A DNA stretch of 64,000 nt from Janthinobacterium sp. PAMC25594 (GTDB taxonomy: Bacteria; Pseudomonadota; Gammaproteobacteria; Burkholderiales; Burkholderiaceae_D), in assembly GCF_019443505.1 (NCBI RefSeq), contig NZ_CP080377.1:682001-746000 (forward strand). The letters are read 5' to 3'. Of the stretch, positions 25,362 to 34,349 are shown piece by piece (the first letter of the stretch is position 1; the number at the start of each line of letters is the position of its first letter). Under the pieces are notes generated by a model. That model had not been told where the DNA came from and searched no databases. It worked only from the letters and a program-made list of their open reading frames with translations. Both the position numbers and the translations under genes were made by a program.

Positions 25362-26276
25362 TCAGATGGTGACGTGGCGCAGCACGCGCTCGTGGTCGCG
25401 CTGGCGGCCGCCGAACGTTGCGGCCAGGCTGGCCACGAAAGCACCGAGCAGCAAGGCGACGAACATCCACAGGGCCGTGTGGGCGCCGGCCTTGCGCGCC
25501 GTGTCGGCCGCTTGCTGTGCTTTCGCCTTGGCATCGGCGGCGGCCTTGGCGGCGCGACCGTAGACGGCGTCGACCCGCGCTTCCGCTTCAGCCTGCGTCA
25601 AGCCCGTGCGGCTGGCCACGACCTGGCCCAGGTAGGCGCGGTCATCGGCGGCCAGGCTGCCCGTGGACAGGCCCGTGGCGACGATCTTGCCGATTTCCAC
25701 GCGCTGGTCGGCGAGCGTCACGCCGGGGTTCGCCATCGCTGGCGTGCCGGTGGCGGCAGCGGGCGCGGCGCGCAGCAGCATGTCCGAGAAATAATCGAGC
25801 GGATTGACGCTGCCGCCGCCCTCGCCCGCCTTGGCGCCAGCCGCTGCGGCCGGGGATACTGCCGCCGCCACGCCGCTGCCCGCATCGATGGCGCCGCTGA
25901 GCACGGCGCGCGTGCCGCCGGCCAGCACGGCCACGGTGATCAGGGTAGCCACGGCCCAGGCCAGCAAGCCGTGCGCCGTATCGCGGAAATGCACCTCATC
26001 CGTGTGGATGGAACTCCATTTCACGCGCAGCCGGCCCGCCATATAGCCGCCGATGCCGGACGCGGCCAGCTGCATGAAGGCCAGCCAGGCGATGGTCGAT
26101 ACGCCGATGGCCGTCGCGTTGAACGACCACGGCGACACGGAAGACAGGCCCAGGCCCACGCCGAGGATCAGCAGGATAAAGGACAAGGCGGCGGCCGCGG
26201 CGGCGCCCGCCAGCACGGCGCCCCAGGACACGCCCGGATTGTTCAGGTCCGACGCGGACAGTTGTGTAGCTTGCAT
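25362..26276 (-). CDS. PhnA-like multi-pass membrane protein of unknown function
   Basis: This 304-residue protein has membrane segments near residues 20-50, 58-80 and 105-130 and one at the C-terminus (about 270-292). A central soluble Ala-rich region contains EARVDAVYGRAAKAAADAKA, a possible coiled coil. The start SWGAVLAGAAAAAALSFILL resembles proteins loosely annotated as PhnA-like, which have no proven function. I chose ATG 26276 because AGGGAG precedes it; the in-frame extension upstream lacks resemblance. It is followed by a 24-residue membrane peptide gene. Confidence 0.7.
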   Translation of the reverse strand: MQATQLSASDLNNPGVSWGAVLAGAAAAAALSFILLILGVGLGLSSVSPWSFNATAIGVSTIAWLAFMQLAASGIGGYMAGRLRVKWSSIHTDEVHFRDTAHGLLAWAVATLITVAVLAGGTRAVLSGAIDAGSGVAAAVSPAAAAGAKAGEGGGSVNPLDYFSDMLLRAAPAAATGTPAMANPGVTLADQRVEIGKIVATGLSTGSLAADDRAYLGQVVASRTGLTQAEAEARVDAVYGRAAKAAADAKAKAQQAADTARKAGAHTALWMFVALLLGAFVASLAATFGGRQRDHERVLRHVTI

Positions 26277-26394
26277 GGAATTCTCCCTGTTGACTTGATT
26301 AAGTTGCAGAGGGAAGCATGCCGCGCCGGCGCCGCCGCGTATGTGCGACGCCATACACAATATTAATTTTTAATACACTCACTTATGTACCTGC

Positions 26395-27750
26395 CTACTT
26401 GATGCCGTGGTGGTTCATCAAGTCGTACAGGGTGGGCCGGCTCACGCCCAGCAGTTCGGCCGCCTTGGCGATATTGCCGTCGGCCCGCGCCAGCGCGCGC
26501 ACCATCACCTTGTATTCGGCCGCGTCGCGGGCCTGGCGCAGGTTGATGGCCTCGTCCACGGGCGCCGCCTGGGCGCTAGCGGGCAAACCCAGGTCGTCGG
26601 CGGCGATCTGCGGCCCGTCGCTCATGATGACGGCGCGCTTGATGCAGTTTTCCACCTCGCGTACATTGCCGGGCCAGCCATAGCTTTCGATCAGCTGCAG
26701 CGCACCGGCGCTGAAATGCAGGTTGCTGCGTCCTTCTCTGGCACAGAACTTGTTCTTGAAATGGTGGGCCAGCAAGGCCGCATCGCCGGCCCGCTCGCGC
26801 AGCGGCGGAATGCGCAAGACGATTTCGCTGAGCCGGTAAAACAGGTCTTCGCGGAAGCGCCCCTGTTCCGCCAGCACCTTCAGATCCTGGTGCGTGGCGC
26901 AGACGATGCGCACGTCGACGGCGATCTCGGCGCGCCCGCCCACCCTTTCGATCACCCTCTCCTGCAAGAAGCGCAGCAGTTTCGCCTGCAAGGCCATCGG
27001 CATGTCGCCGACCTCGTCGAGAAAGAAGGTGCCGCCGTGGGCCAGCTCGATCTTGCCCAGGGTTTGCCGCGCCGCGCCCGTGAACGCCCCTCGCTCATAG
27101 CCGAAGAGCTCGCTTTCCAGCAGGTTTTCGGGAATCGCCGCGCAATTGATGGCGACGAAGCGCTGCGCGTGGCGGCTCGACAGCGCATGCAAGCCCCGCG
27201 CGATCAATTCCTTGCCGCTGCCCGAATCGCCCAGCAGCATCACGCTGGCCGACGACGGCGCCACTTTTTCCACGCTGCGGCACAGTTTCAGCATGCCGGG
27301 GTCGCGGCTGACGATGCCCGCCAGCGGCGAATCGGCCTGCGTCTGCAGCATGCGGCGGTTTTCCTGCTGCATCGCGTGCAAGTAAAACGCGCGGGCGATG
27401 ACCAGGCCCAGCATGTCGGCCTCGAACGGTTTCTGGTGGAAATCGTAGGCGCCCAGCGCGATGGCCTTTAAGGCATGCGCGCGCTCCTGGTTGCCCGACA
27501 GAATGATGACCTTCGTGTCCGGCGCCAGCGCGAGGATTTGCTGCAGCGTGGCCAGGCCTTCCGTGGCGCCGTCCGGGTCGGGCGGCAAGCCCAGGTCCAT
27601 CGTCACCACGGCCGGCTGATGGCGCCGCACCAGCGCCAGCGCCGCCTCGCGCTCGCCAGCCAGCAAGACTTCATAGCCGTCGAAACTCCAGTGCAGCTGC
27701 TTTTGCAGGCCGGGATCGTCTTCGATGACCAGCAGTTTCTGTTTGCCCAT
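26395..27750 (-). CDS. prsR: PEP-CTERM system response regulator PrsR (sigma-54 activator)
   Basis: This 451-residue NtrC-type regulator has a receiver domain with phospho-acceptor Asp52 (VVTMDLGLP) and an AAA+ sigma-54 activation domain with Walker A GDSGSGKE (174-181) and GAFTGA (221-226). The C-terminal Fis-like helix-turn-helix reads AKAAELLGVSRPTLYDLMNHH. It matches PrsR, which with PrsK is predicted to drive sigma-54 promoters of PEP-CTERM protein genes. It is 12 bases downstream of prsK in one operon. No clear sigma-54 target promoter was found inside this window. Confidence 0.93.
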   Translation of the reverse strand: MGKQKLLVIEDDPGLQKQLHWSFDGYEVLLAGEREAALALVRRHQPAVVTMDLGLPPDPDGATEGLATLQQILALAPDTKVIILSGNQERAHALKAIALGAYDFHQKPFEADMLGLVIARAFYLHAMQQENRRMLQTQADSPLAGIVSRDPGMLKLCRSVEKVAPSSASVMLLGDSGSGKELIARGLHALSSRHAQRFVAINCAAIPENLLESELFGYERGAFTGAARQTLGKIELAHGGTFFLDEVGDMPMALQAKLLRFLQERVIERVGGRAEIAVDVRIVCATHQDLKVLAEQGRFREDLFYRLSEIVLRIPPLRERAGDAALLAHHFKNKFCAREGRSNLHFSAGALQLIESYGWPGNVREVENCIKRAVIMSDGPQIAADDLGLPASAQAAPVDEAINLRQARDAAEYKVMVRALARADGNIAKAAELLGVSRPTLYDLMNHHGIK

Positions 27751-27762
27751 GGCACTCCTTTG

Positions 27763-29814
27763 CTAGGCCGCGTGCAGCGGCAGGATCACGCGGAACGTCG
27801 TGCCCACTTGCGGTTCGCTGCGCACTTCCAGGCTGCCGCCCACTTCGCGCAGGTATTCGCGGCTTTCGAACACGCCGATGCCCATGCCCGCCGTCTTGGT
27901 CGTGTCGAACGGCTTGAACAGGCGCTCGCGGATGAATTGCTCGCTCATGCCCTGCCCCGTATCGTCGAGCTCGACCACGGCCATGCGATGCTCGCGCCGC
28001 AGCCGCACGTCCACCGTGCCATCGCTGGCCGTGGCCTCGATGGCGTTCTGGATCAAGTGGCCCAGTACCCGTTCCAGCCGCGCGCGGTTGGCCAGCACGG
28101 TCAGCTCGCCATCGACGATTTCCAGCCGGGGTGCCGGCGCCAGGCTGGCCTTGGCCGCCACGGCCTGGCGCAGCAAGTTATCGAGCAGCAGCGGCGCCGG
28201 TGCTTCCGGCGCCTCGCCGCGCGCCAGTTTCTGCAGCAAGGTCTTCATTTTCTGCACGGAATGATCGAGGGTGCCCAGCATGTCTTCCTGAAACGCGGGA
28301 TTGGCGCGGTGCTTTTCCGCATTGCTCAGTAGCAGCGACAATTGAAACACCAGGTTTTTCAAGTCGTGCACGATGAAGGTGGACATGCGGTTGAACGAGT
28401 CGAACTGGCGCGCCACCGTGAGCGTATCGAGCGATTCGCGGTGCGCCAGGTAGCTGGCGGCCTGGCTGCCGGCAATTTTCAGCACATCGCGGATTTCCCA
28501 GTTCAGGCCGATACGCGTGCGGGGCCGCGCCAGCGCGACAAAGGCGAACAGCTGGCCATGCAGCATCAGCGGCACCAGCAGCCACACATCGGGCAGCGCC
28601 AGCAGTGCGGGCGGCAACTGCAAGCCGCCGTACTGGAGCGGGTTGCGCTGGCAGTCGGGCACGTCGATCACCCATAGTCTTGCCTCCAGGAATTGGCACA
28701 GGGGGCCGGACGCCGGTTCGCTCCACGTGCTCGGCGGCCAGTTCCAGCTGGCAACCGGGGCAAACTGCCCCTGCTCGCGCAAGATCCACAGCGCGCCGGC
28801 GCGGCTTTCCACCAGTTGCGCCATGGCCTGTATCGTGCGCTCGCCCAAGGCCGGGCCATCTTCGGACAAGGCGCGTGTAAATCTCAGCCATTCTTCGCGG
28901 TAATCGAAGATGGCATTGTAAAAATGTTTATTGATGGTGACCTTGAGCTTGGCGCGCAGGCTGCCGGAAAACAGCACGCCCGCCAGCAGCAGGGCCGCCC
29001 CGCCCAGGTAGGCCATCTGCATCAAGGAGCCCCAGGTGCCGCCGAAATAGCGCAGATAATAGGCGCTGGCCGCCATGGCCAGCAGGTAGATGGCCGAGCC
29101 CAGCAAGGCGGCCGAGCGGTACAGCATCTGGCGCGAGACGGACAGGCCCAGCGCCCAGCCCGGATTGCGCGCGGCCGAGACGGCCAGCAGCGGCGCGCAC
29201 AGGGCATCGACGATGCCGCGCGCGGCCCAGATGTCATCGTTGATCGCGCGAAACAGCAAGGCGTCGCTGTACAGATAAAAGTCGTAGGCAAACAGGCCGC
29301 CCACGCCCAGGCAGGCGAACTTGATGCCCCAGCGTTTCAGGGGCGGCGTGTTGCGATACCACTGTTCCACCAGCAACATGCCCAGCACGGCCAGCAGCAA
29401 ACGGCTGACGCTGGCGATAATGCGCGCCGGCAAAGGCAGCGCCAGCCACGACGAGGCCAGCGCGGACAACGCTGGCGCCAGCGCCGTGAGGACGATCCCG
29501 GCCAGCACCAGGCGCAAGCGGGGCCGCGACGGTTCGATCAGCAGCAGCAAAAACACCAGCCAGGCCAGGGTGCGCAGCAATTCCAGCGCATCGCCGGCCA
29601 GCGCGATGCGCTGCCTCAGTAGCACCAGCACCACCGTGCCCGTGGCCCAGCCGCCCGTCGCCAGGCAAGCCACCAGCAAGGCGCGCACATTTTGCCGCGC
29701 GCGCCAGTTGCTGATCAGTAGCAGCGCCAGCACGAAGAAGGCCAGCGACGCCAGGCCATGGCTGAGCGCCGCCGCGTCGGCCGCCGCCAGCCAGTCCGAT
29801 TGCGCCCGTATCAT
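27763..29814 (-). CDS. prsK: PEP-CTERM system histidine kinase PrsK
   Basis: This 683-residue membrane histidine kinase has eight or so N-terminal hydrophobic segments (residues 10-300) and a GAF-like sensor region (about 310-450). The H-box FIVHDLKNL lies near residue 480, followed by a HATPase domain with NAIEA, DTGQGM and GMGIGVFESREY. Its partner is PrsR. The start overlaps the sugar-transferase stop (ATGA) and the stop is 12 bases before prsR. The input signal is unknown. Confidence 0.93.
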   Translation of the reverse strand: MIRAQSDWLAAADAAALSHGLASLAFFVLALLLISNWRARQNVRALLVACLATGGWATGTVVLVLLRQRIALAGDALELLRTLAWLVFLLLLIEPSRPRLRLVLAGIVLTALAPALSALASSWLALPLPARIIASVSRLLLAVLGMLLVEQWYRNTPPLKRWGIKFACLGVGGLFAYDFYLYSDALLFRAINDDIWAARGIVDALCAPLLAVSAARNPGWALGLSVSRQMLYRSAALLGSAIYLLAMAASAYYLRYFGGTWGSLMQMAYLGGAALLLAGVLFSGSLRAKLKVTINKHFYNAIFDYREEWLRFTRALSEDGPALGERTIQAMAQLVESRAGALWILREQGQFAPVASWNWPPSTWSEPASGPLCQFLEARLWVIDVPDCQRNPLQYGGLQLPPALLALPDVWLLVPLMLHGQLFAFVALARPRTRIGLNWEIRDVLKIAGSQAASYLAHRESLDTLTVARQFDSFNRMSTFIVHDLKNLVFQLSLLLSNAEKHRANPAFQEDMLGTLDHSVQKMKTLLQKLARGEAPEAPAPLLLDNLLRQAVAAKASLAPAPRLEIVDGELTVLANRARLERVLGHLIQNAIEATASDGTVDVRLRREHRMAVVELDDTGQGMSEQFIRERLFKPFDTTKTAGMGIGVFESREYLREVGGSLEVRSEPQVGTTFRVILPLHAA

Positions 29815-31199
29815 CGGCTGCCCTTGCCAAACAGCACCACCTGTACCGTGTCGAGCAAGATCAGCAAGTCGAGGAACAGGCTGTTATTTTTTACATAATA
29901 CAAATCGTATTGCAGCTTCTTGACGGCATCGTCGACGGAGGCGCCATACTGGTAGCGCACTTGCGCCAGGCCCGTGATGCCCGGCTTGATATTGTGACGG
30001 ATGTTGTAGTACGGCACCTGTTCCTTCAACTGCTCGACAAAATAGGCGCGCTCGGGACGGGGCCCCACAAAACTCATTTCGCCGCGAAACACATTGAGCA
30101 TCTGCGGCAACTCGTCGATGCGCAGCTTGCGAATGACATTACCCACGCGCGTGATGCGCGCATCGTTGGTCAGCGCCCAGATGGGCTTGCCGTCGCGCTC
30201 CGCATCGCGGCGCATGCTGCGAAATTTCAGCACATTGAAGGGCAAGCCGTCGCGCCCTACCCGCTCCTGCTGGTAAAACACGGGGCCGCCGTCTTCCAGG
30301 CGGATGCAGATCGCCGTCACCAGCATCACGGGCAGCGCCGCCAGGCAGATGACGCTGCTGGCGGCCAGGTCGAACAGCCGCTTCGAGGCGGCGCGGAAAA
30401 AACTCTGGTCGAAGCCGCCGCCATAGATCAGATAGCTCGGTTGCAATGAATCGATGCGGATCTGGCACGCTTCGCGCTCGAAAAACGTGGCCGCGTCGAT
30501 CACCTTGACGCCGCCCAGCGCGCATTCCAATAGTTGCTTGGCGGGAAACGCGCCATTGCGCCGGTCGCTGACGGAGACGACGATCTCATGCGCCGCATGG
30601 CGCTGGGCCATGGCCAGCAGTGACGGTTCGGCCGGCAGCAAGGCCGAGGCCGGCACGCAGCGTTGCTCTCCCGCCACATCGATGCAGCCGACGACGGTAA
30701 ACTGATGGAAACCGATCTTGCTCGCTGCCAAGTCCATGCACTCGCGCGCCAGCGCCCCGCCGCCCACCAGGATCAGCCGCCCTTCCATCAGCGCCGATTG
30801 CGAGGATTTGAACACCACCAGGCGCGCCAGCAGCACGCCGATGGCGCCCAGCCCGAAGATCAGCACGCTGCCGCGCCCGAACTGCAGCGACGGTATGAAG
30901 CGTATCAGCACGCTGAGCACGGCAAAGCCCAGCGCGAACGACGGCAGGATGCGTAATAAGGTGTTGCGGATGTCTTCGCGCGAGCGGTGCTGGTACATGC
31001 CCAGCGCGCTCATGCTCAGCACGATGACCAGCGCAAAGATCGTGGACGACAGGTAAATCTCGCCCACGCGCAGCACGCGGCTGCCGTCCGCCAGCCACAG
31101 CATCGAAGTCAGGGTGGCCGACAGCAGCAAGATCAGGATTTCCAGCAACAGCAGGATAAACGCTGTTTTCGAGACATAATGGCTGAAGATGCGGATCAT
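29811..31199 (-). CDS. EpsB-type undecaprenyl-phosphate sugar phosphotransferase (PEP-CTERM/EpsH-associated)
   Basis: This 462-residue polyisoprenyl-phosphate hexose-1-phosphate transferase has four N-terminal membrane segments, a nucleotide-fold middle domain (LILVGGGALARE) and a membrane-anchored catalytic domain. The catalytic domain carries KRLFDLAASSVICLAALP, LKFRSM, LRKLRIDELPQMLNV and FVGPRPERAYF. It starts EPS repeat-unit synthesis by loading the first sugar onto the lipid carrier. A strong AGGAGG precedes ATG 31199; upstream in-frame residues are not homologous. It heads the operon with prsK and prsR, which ties EPS synthesis to the sorting regulators. Confidence 0.92.
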   Translation of the reverse strand: MIRIFSHYVSKTAFILLLLEILILLLSATLTSMLWLADGSRVLRVGEIYLSSTIFALVIVLSMSALGMYQHRSREDIRNTLLRILPSFALGFAVLSVLIRFIPSLQFGRGSVLIFGLGAIGVLLARLVVFKSSQSALMEGRLILVGGGALARECMDLAASKIGFHQFTVVGCIDVAGEQRCVPASALLPAEPSLLAMAQRHAAHEIVVSVSDRRNGAFPAKQLLECALGGVKVIDAATFFEREACQIRIDSLQPSYLIYGGGFDQSFFRAASKRLFDLAASSVICLAALPVMLVTAICIRLEDGGPVFYQQERVGRDGLPFNVLKFRSMRRDAERDGKPIWALTNDARITRVGNVIRKLRIDELPQMLNVFRGEMSFVGPRPERAYFVEQLKEQVPYYNIRHNIKPGITGLAQVRYQYGASVDDAVKKLQYDLYYVKNNSLFLDLLILLDTVQVVLFGKGSR

Positions 31200-31320
31200 G
31201 GTTCCTCCTGCGGCTGTCTTGCCATGATGGCGAACTGTTCCGCGAAGACATTGATGCGCCACAAGCTACGGCCCCAGCTATCTTTCGCTTGCAGAATTTA
31301 TCTCAACACATTACCGAATG

Positions 31321-31350
31321 AGGGGAAATGGCATATAGTATGCTTCCCCT
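31321..31350 (+). promoter_or_regulatory. Palindrome overlapping a likely nadB promoter
   Basis: Outer arms AGGGGAA (31321-31327) and TTCCCCT (31344-31350) enclose inner arms GCATA and TATGC. A TATAGT at 31334-31339 is a fair -10, giving a short 5' leader to ATG 31367. The -35 is weak. The dyad over the -10 looks like an operator for a repressor, which I cannot name. Confidence 0.4.
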
Positions 31351-31366
31351 AAAAGAGATGAATGTC

Positions 31367-32980
31367 ATGAAATTTGATGTAGCGATTGTCGGCAGTGGCC
31401 TGGCGGGTTTATCGGTTGCACTGCATTTAGCTGAGACGCGCACTGTCGCGATCATTTCCAAACGCGCGCTGCTCGATGGCGCCAGCAACTGGGCGCAGGG
31501 CGGGATCGCAGCCGTGCTGGACTCGGGCGACAGCCACCAGCAGCACATCGAAGACACCCTGATCGCGGGCGGCGGCCTGTGCGACGAGAGCGCCACGCGC
31601 TACATCGTCGAGCACGGCCGCGAAGCGATCGAATGGCTGATCGAGCAAGGCGTGCCATTTACGCGCGACGCCTCGGCCGAGCTGGGTTTCCATTTGACAC
31701 GCGAAGGCGGCCACAGCCAGCGCCGCATCATCCACGCGGCCGACGCCACGGGCCATGCCGTGCAAGTGACCCTGGAAGAAAAAGTGCGCTCGCACCCGAA
31801 CATCAGCCTGTTCGAACACCATTGCGCGATCGACCTGATCACCTCCGACAAGCTGGGCATGAAGCCCACCCAGCGCAACGCGCAACCGCATTGCCACGGC
31901 CTGTACGTGCAGGATGAGCAAACAGGCAAGGTGCACACCTTTGCCGCCGAGCACACCGTGCTGGCCACGGGCGGCGCCGGCAAAGTGTATTTATATACAA
32001 CGAATCCCGACACTGCCAGCGGCGACGGCATCGCCATGGCCTGGCGCGCCGGCTGCCGCGTGTCGAACATGGAATTCATCCAGTTCCACCCGACTTGCCT
32101 GTATCACCCGTACGCGAAATCGTTTTTGATCACCGAAGCCATCCGTGGCGAAGGAGGATTGCTGAAACTGCCGCCTGAAGCGGGCGCGGCGGCCGGCACG
32201 CGCTTCATGCTGGCCCACGATGAGCGGGCCGAACTGGCGCCACGCGACGTGGTGGCGCGCGCCATCGACTTCGAGATCAAGAAGCGCGGCCTCGACTACG
32301 TGCACCTGGACATCAGCCACAAGCCGGCCGCCTTCCTCATCGAACACTTCCCCACCATCTATGCGCGCTGCCTGGAACTGGGCATCGACATCACCAAGCA
32401 GCCTATCCCCATCGTGCCCGCCGCCCACTACACGTGTGGCGGCGTGGTCACGGATTTGGCGGGCCGCGCCGACTTGCCGGGCCTGTATGCCGTGGGCGAG
32501 ACGGCGTGCACGGGTCTGCATGGCGCGAACCGCCTGGCATCGAACTCCTTGCTGGAATGCATCGTCATCGGCCGCGCCTGCGCGCAAGATATCGAAAGCA
32601 AGGAAAAGCTGGGCACGCCGTATTTGCCCGACTGGGATGAAAGCCGCGTCACGGATGCGGATGAAGAGGTGGTGATTTCCCACAATTGGGACGAACTGCG
32701 CCGCTTCATGTGGAATTACGTGGGCATCGTGCGCACGACCAAGCGTTTGGAACGTGCCCAGCACCGCATCGCCCTGCTGAAGGAAGAAATCGACGAGTAC
32801 TACCGCAACTTCCGCATCACGCACGATTTACTGGAATTGCGCAATCTGGTCGACGTGGCCTCGATGATCGTCAACAGCGCCCTCTCCCGCCGCGAAAGCC
32901 GCGGCCTGCACTTCAGCCGCGATTATCCGGAGACCTTGCCGAAGGCGATAGCGAGTGTGCTGACGCCGCCGCATCGCTAG
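31367..32980 (+). CDS. nadB: L-aspartate oxidase (NadB)
   Basis: This 537-residue flavoprotein of the succinate dehydrogenase/fumarate reductase family has an FAD-binding [11 protein letters not shown] at the N-terminus, [12 protein letters not shown], a HFTREGGHS-like active-site loop ([12 protein letters not shown]), [11 protein letters not shown] and [24 protein letters not shown]. It oxidises aspartate to iminoaspartate, the first step of de novo NAD synthesis; nadA and nadC are not in the window. I chose ATG 31367 with AAGAGA upstream; ATG 31358 is an alternative. Confidence 0.95.
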   Translation: MKFDVAIVGSGLAGLSVALHLAETRTVAIISKRALLDGASNWAQGGIAAVLDSGDSHQQHIEDTLIAGGGLCDESATRYIVEHGREAIEWLIEQGVPFTRDASAELGFHLTREGGHSQRRIIHAADATGHAVQVTLEEKVRSHPNISLFEHHCAIDLITSDKLGMKPTQRNAQPHCHGLYVQDEQTGKVHTFAAEHTVLATGGAGKVYLYTTNPDTASGDGIAMAWRAGCRVSNMEFIQFHPTCLYHPYAKSFLITEAIRGEGGLLKLPPEAGAAAGTRFMLAHDERAELAPRDVVARAIDFEIKKRGLDYVHLDISHKPAAFLIEHFPTIYARCLELGIDITKQPIPIVPAAHYTCGGVVTDLAGRADLPGLYAVGETACTGLHGANRLASNSLLECIVIGRACAQDIESKEKLGTPYLPDWDESRVTDADEEVVISHNWDELRRFMWNYVGIVRTTKRLERAQHRIALLKEEIDEYYRNFRITHDLLELRNLVDVASMIVNSALSRRESRGLHFSRDYPETLPKAIASVLTPPHR

Positions 32981-33000
32981 CCTTGCCAGACCCAATGGAA

Positions 33001-33041
33001 CCCCGGCAAAGGCCGGGGTCAGACCCTGAGGGTCTGACCCC
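33001..33041. terminator. Overlapping hairpins between convergent genes
   Basis: GGGGTCAGACCC (33015-33026), loop TGA and GGGTCTGACCCC (33030-33041) form a perfect 12-base stem. It competes with a second hairpin, CCCCGGC with GCCGGGG (33001-33018). The hairpins lie between the convergent nadB and MORN genes and may end transcription from both sides, although no T-tract follows. The GGTCTGACCCC type of inverted repeat is also common as a dispersed element in these bacteria. Confidence 0.55.
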
Positions 33042-33056
33042 AGTCCTTGCTTTGGG

Positions 33057-34349
33057 TTATAACTCCGGCATCTCAAACTCAATCCCATCCTCCGTGTACG
33101 ACATCTTGGCTGAATCTCCGGCGCACTTGCCCTGCGGCTCGTCCGCCACATAGCGGCACTCGCTTTCCAGGTTGCCATCGGCGCGCCAGTGCCGCGTCCA
33201 GCCCTGGCGCTCGCCATCGACATATTCGATCAGCTGCCTCGGCTTGCCATCGGCATACCAGGAACGCAATGTGCCCTCCTCGCGCCCGCCCGCGTTCCAT
33301 TGCTTGTGCACGAGCAAGACGCCGGTGCGGCTGAAGCGCTGTTCGCTGCGCAATACAAAGTGGCCGCTGTGCGTGCGCTTGGCTGCCACCTTGCCGTCCG
33401 GATAATATTCGACGCTGTCGCCCGCAGGCTTGCCGTCAACGTAGTTCGTTGTGCGCTGCACCTTGCCATCCGGGAAATAACCGGTGCCCGGCCCCGTCTG
33501 GACGCCGTTCACATACAGGCTGCGGCTTTCCACGGTGCCATCCGGATAGAACAGCAGCAGCTCGCCTTCCGTCTGGCCCTTGATCTGGGTCATGCGCGTG
33601 CGCAGCTTGCCGTCCTGGTCGAACGTTTCCACCAGGCCATCGGCGCGGGTGCCGTTACGATAGGTGCGCGACTCGATCAGCTTGCCACTCTGGTGAGAAG
33701 ACTGCTCCTCCCCCTCCTGCACGCTGCGCCCCTCGCGCGCCACCTGCATCTCGACCTGTCCGTGCGGGTAATACATGCTGTAGTTGCCCACCAGCTTGCC
33801 GCGCAAATAATCGGGAGCGTTGACCTGGCCGATCAGCCGCTTCGGTGCGCCTTCCCGCACATGATAGATCTCGACTTGCCAGGTGCCCGGTGTCTTGCCG
33901 GGCGGCAGTGGCAGCACGAGTGCATAGCGCGCCTGTTCCTTGACTTCGCCGCGCGTCAGATTGTGGTTCAGGTACAAGCGCGCCTTGCCATCGGCACAGG
34001 CTTGCGGCTCGCAGCCGCCCAGCTTGCCAACTTCGGGCATGCTGAGCGCGCCAGCACCGCCTGGCGCGGGACAGGATGTGATACGCATCAGCAAGGGCGT
34101 CCTGTCGCGTATCAATTTGGTCAATTGCTGCTTCATGGCAACATATTGATCTTCATCCAGGCGCACGGAAACGGCATTCATCAGCACCTGCCTGCCGCCG
34201 CAGCCGCTGTCGCTGGCGAGGGTCAGCACATCGCCGTCGGGCGTCGCCTTGATCTCGGTGACTACTTGCCGCTGCTCAATCTCGGCGCTGGCCAGCGCCG
34301 GCCACAAGAGCAAAGCCGCCAGCAGACAATTCAATTCAAGGCGCGCCAT
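33057..34349 (-). CDS. Exported MORN/YwqK-like repeat protein, paralogue 1
   Basis: This 430-residue protein has a signal peptide (cleavage near ALASAEI). A roughly 170-residue N-terminal domain contains four or more cysteines and DGKARLYLN. At least eight MORN/YwqK-type repeats follow, with core YPDGKV or similar (for example LFYPDGTVESRSLYVNG, EYYPDGKVAAKR). Function unknown; YwqK-like repeats occur in antitoxin-labelled and cell-surface proteins. It overlaps its paralogue by 19 bases and ends a five-gene operon with VWA, PP2C and kinase genes. ATG 34349 starts at a plausible signal peptide; the 27 upstream residues do not. Confidence 0.8.
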   Translation of the reverse strand: MARLELNCLLAALLLWPALASAEIEQRQVVTEIKATPDGDVLTLASDSGCGGRQVLMNAVSVRLDEDQYVAMKQQLTKLIRDRTPLLMRITSCPAPGGAGALSMPEVGKLGGCEPQACADGKARLYLNHNLTRGEVKEQARYALVLPLPPGKTPGTWQVEIYHVREGAPKRLIGQVNAPDYLRGKLVGNYSMYYPHGQVEMQVAREGRSVQEGEEQSSHQSGKLIESRTYRNGTRADGLVETFDQDGKLRTRMTQIKGQTEGELLLFYPDGTVESRSLYVNGVQTGPGTGYFPDGKVQRTTNYVDGKPAGDSVEYYPDGKVAAKRTHSGHFVLRSEQRFSRTGVLLVHKQWNAGGREEGTLRSWYADGKPRQLIEYVDGERQGWTRHWRADGNLESECRYVADEPQGKCAGDSAKMSYTEDGIEFEMPEL

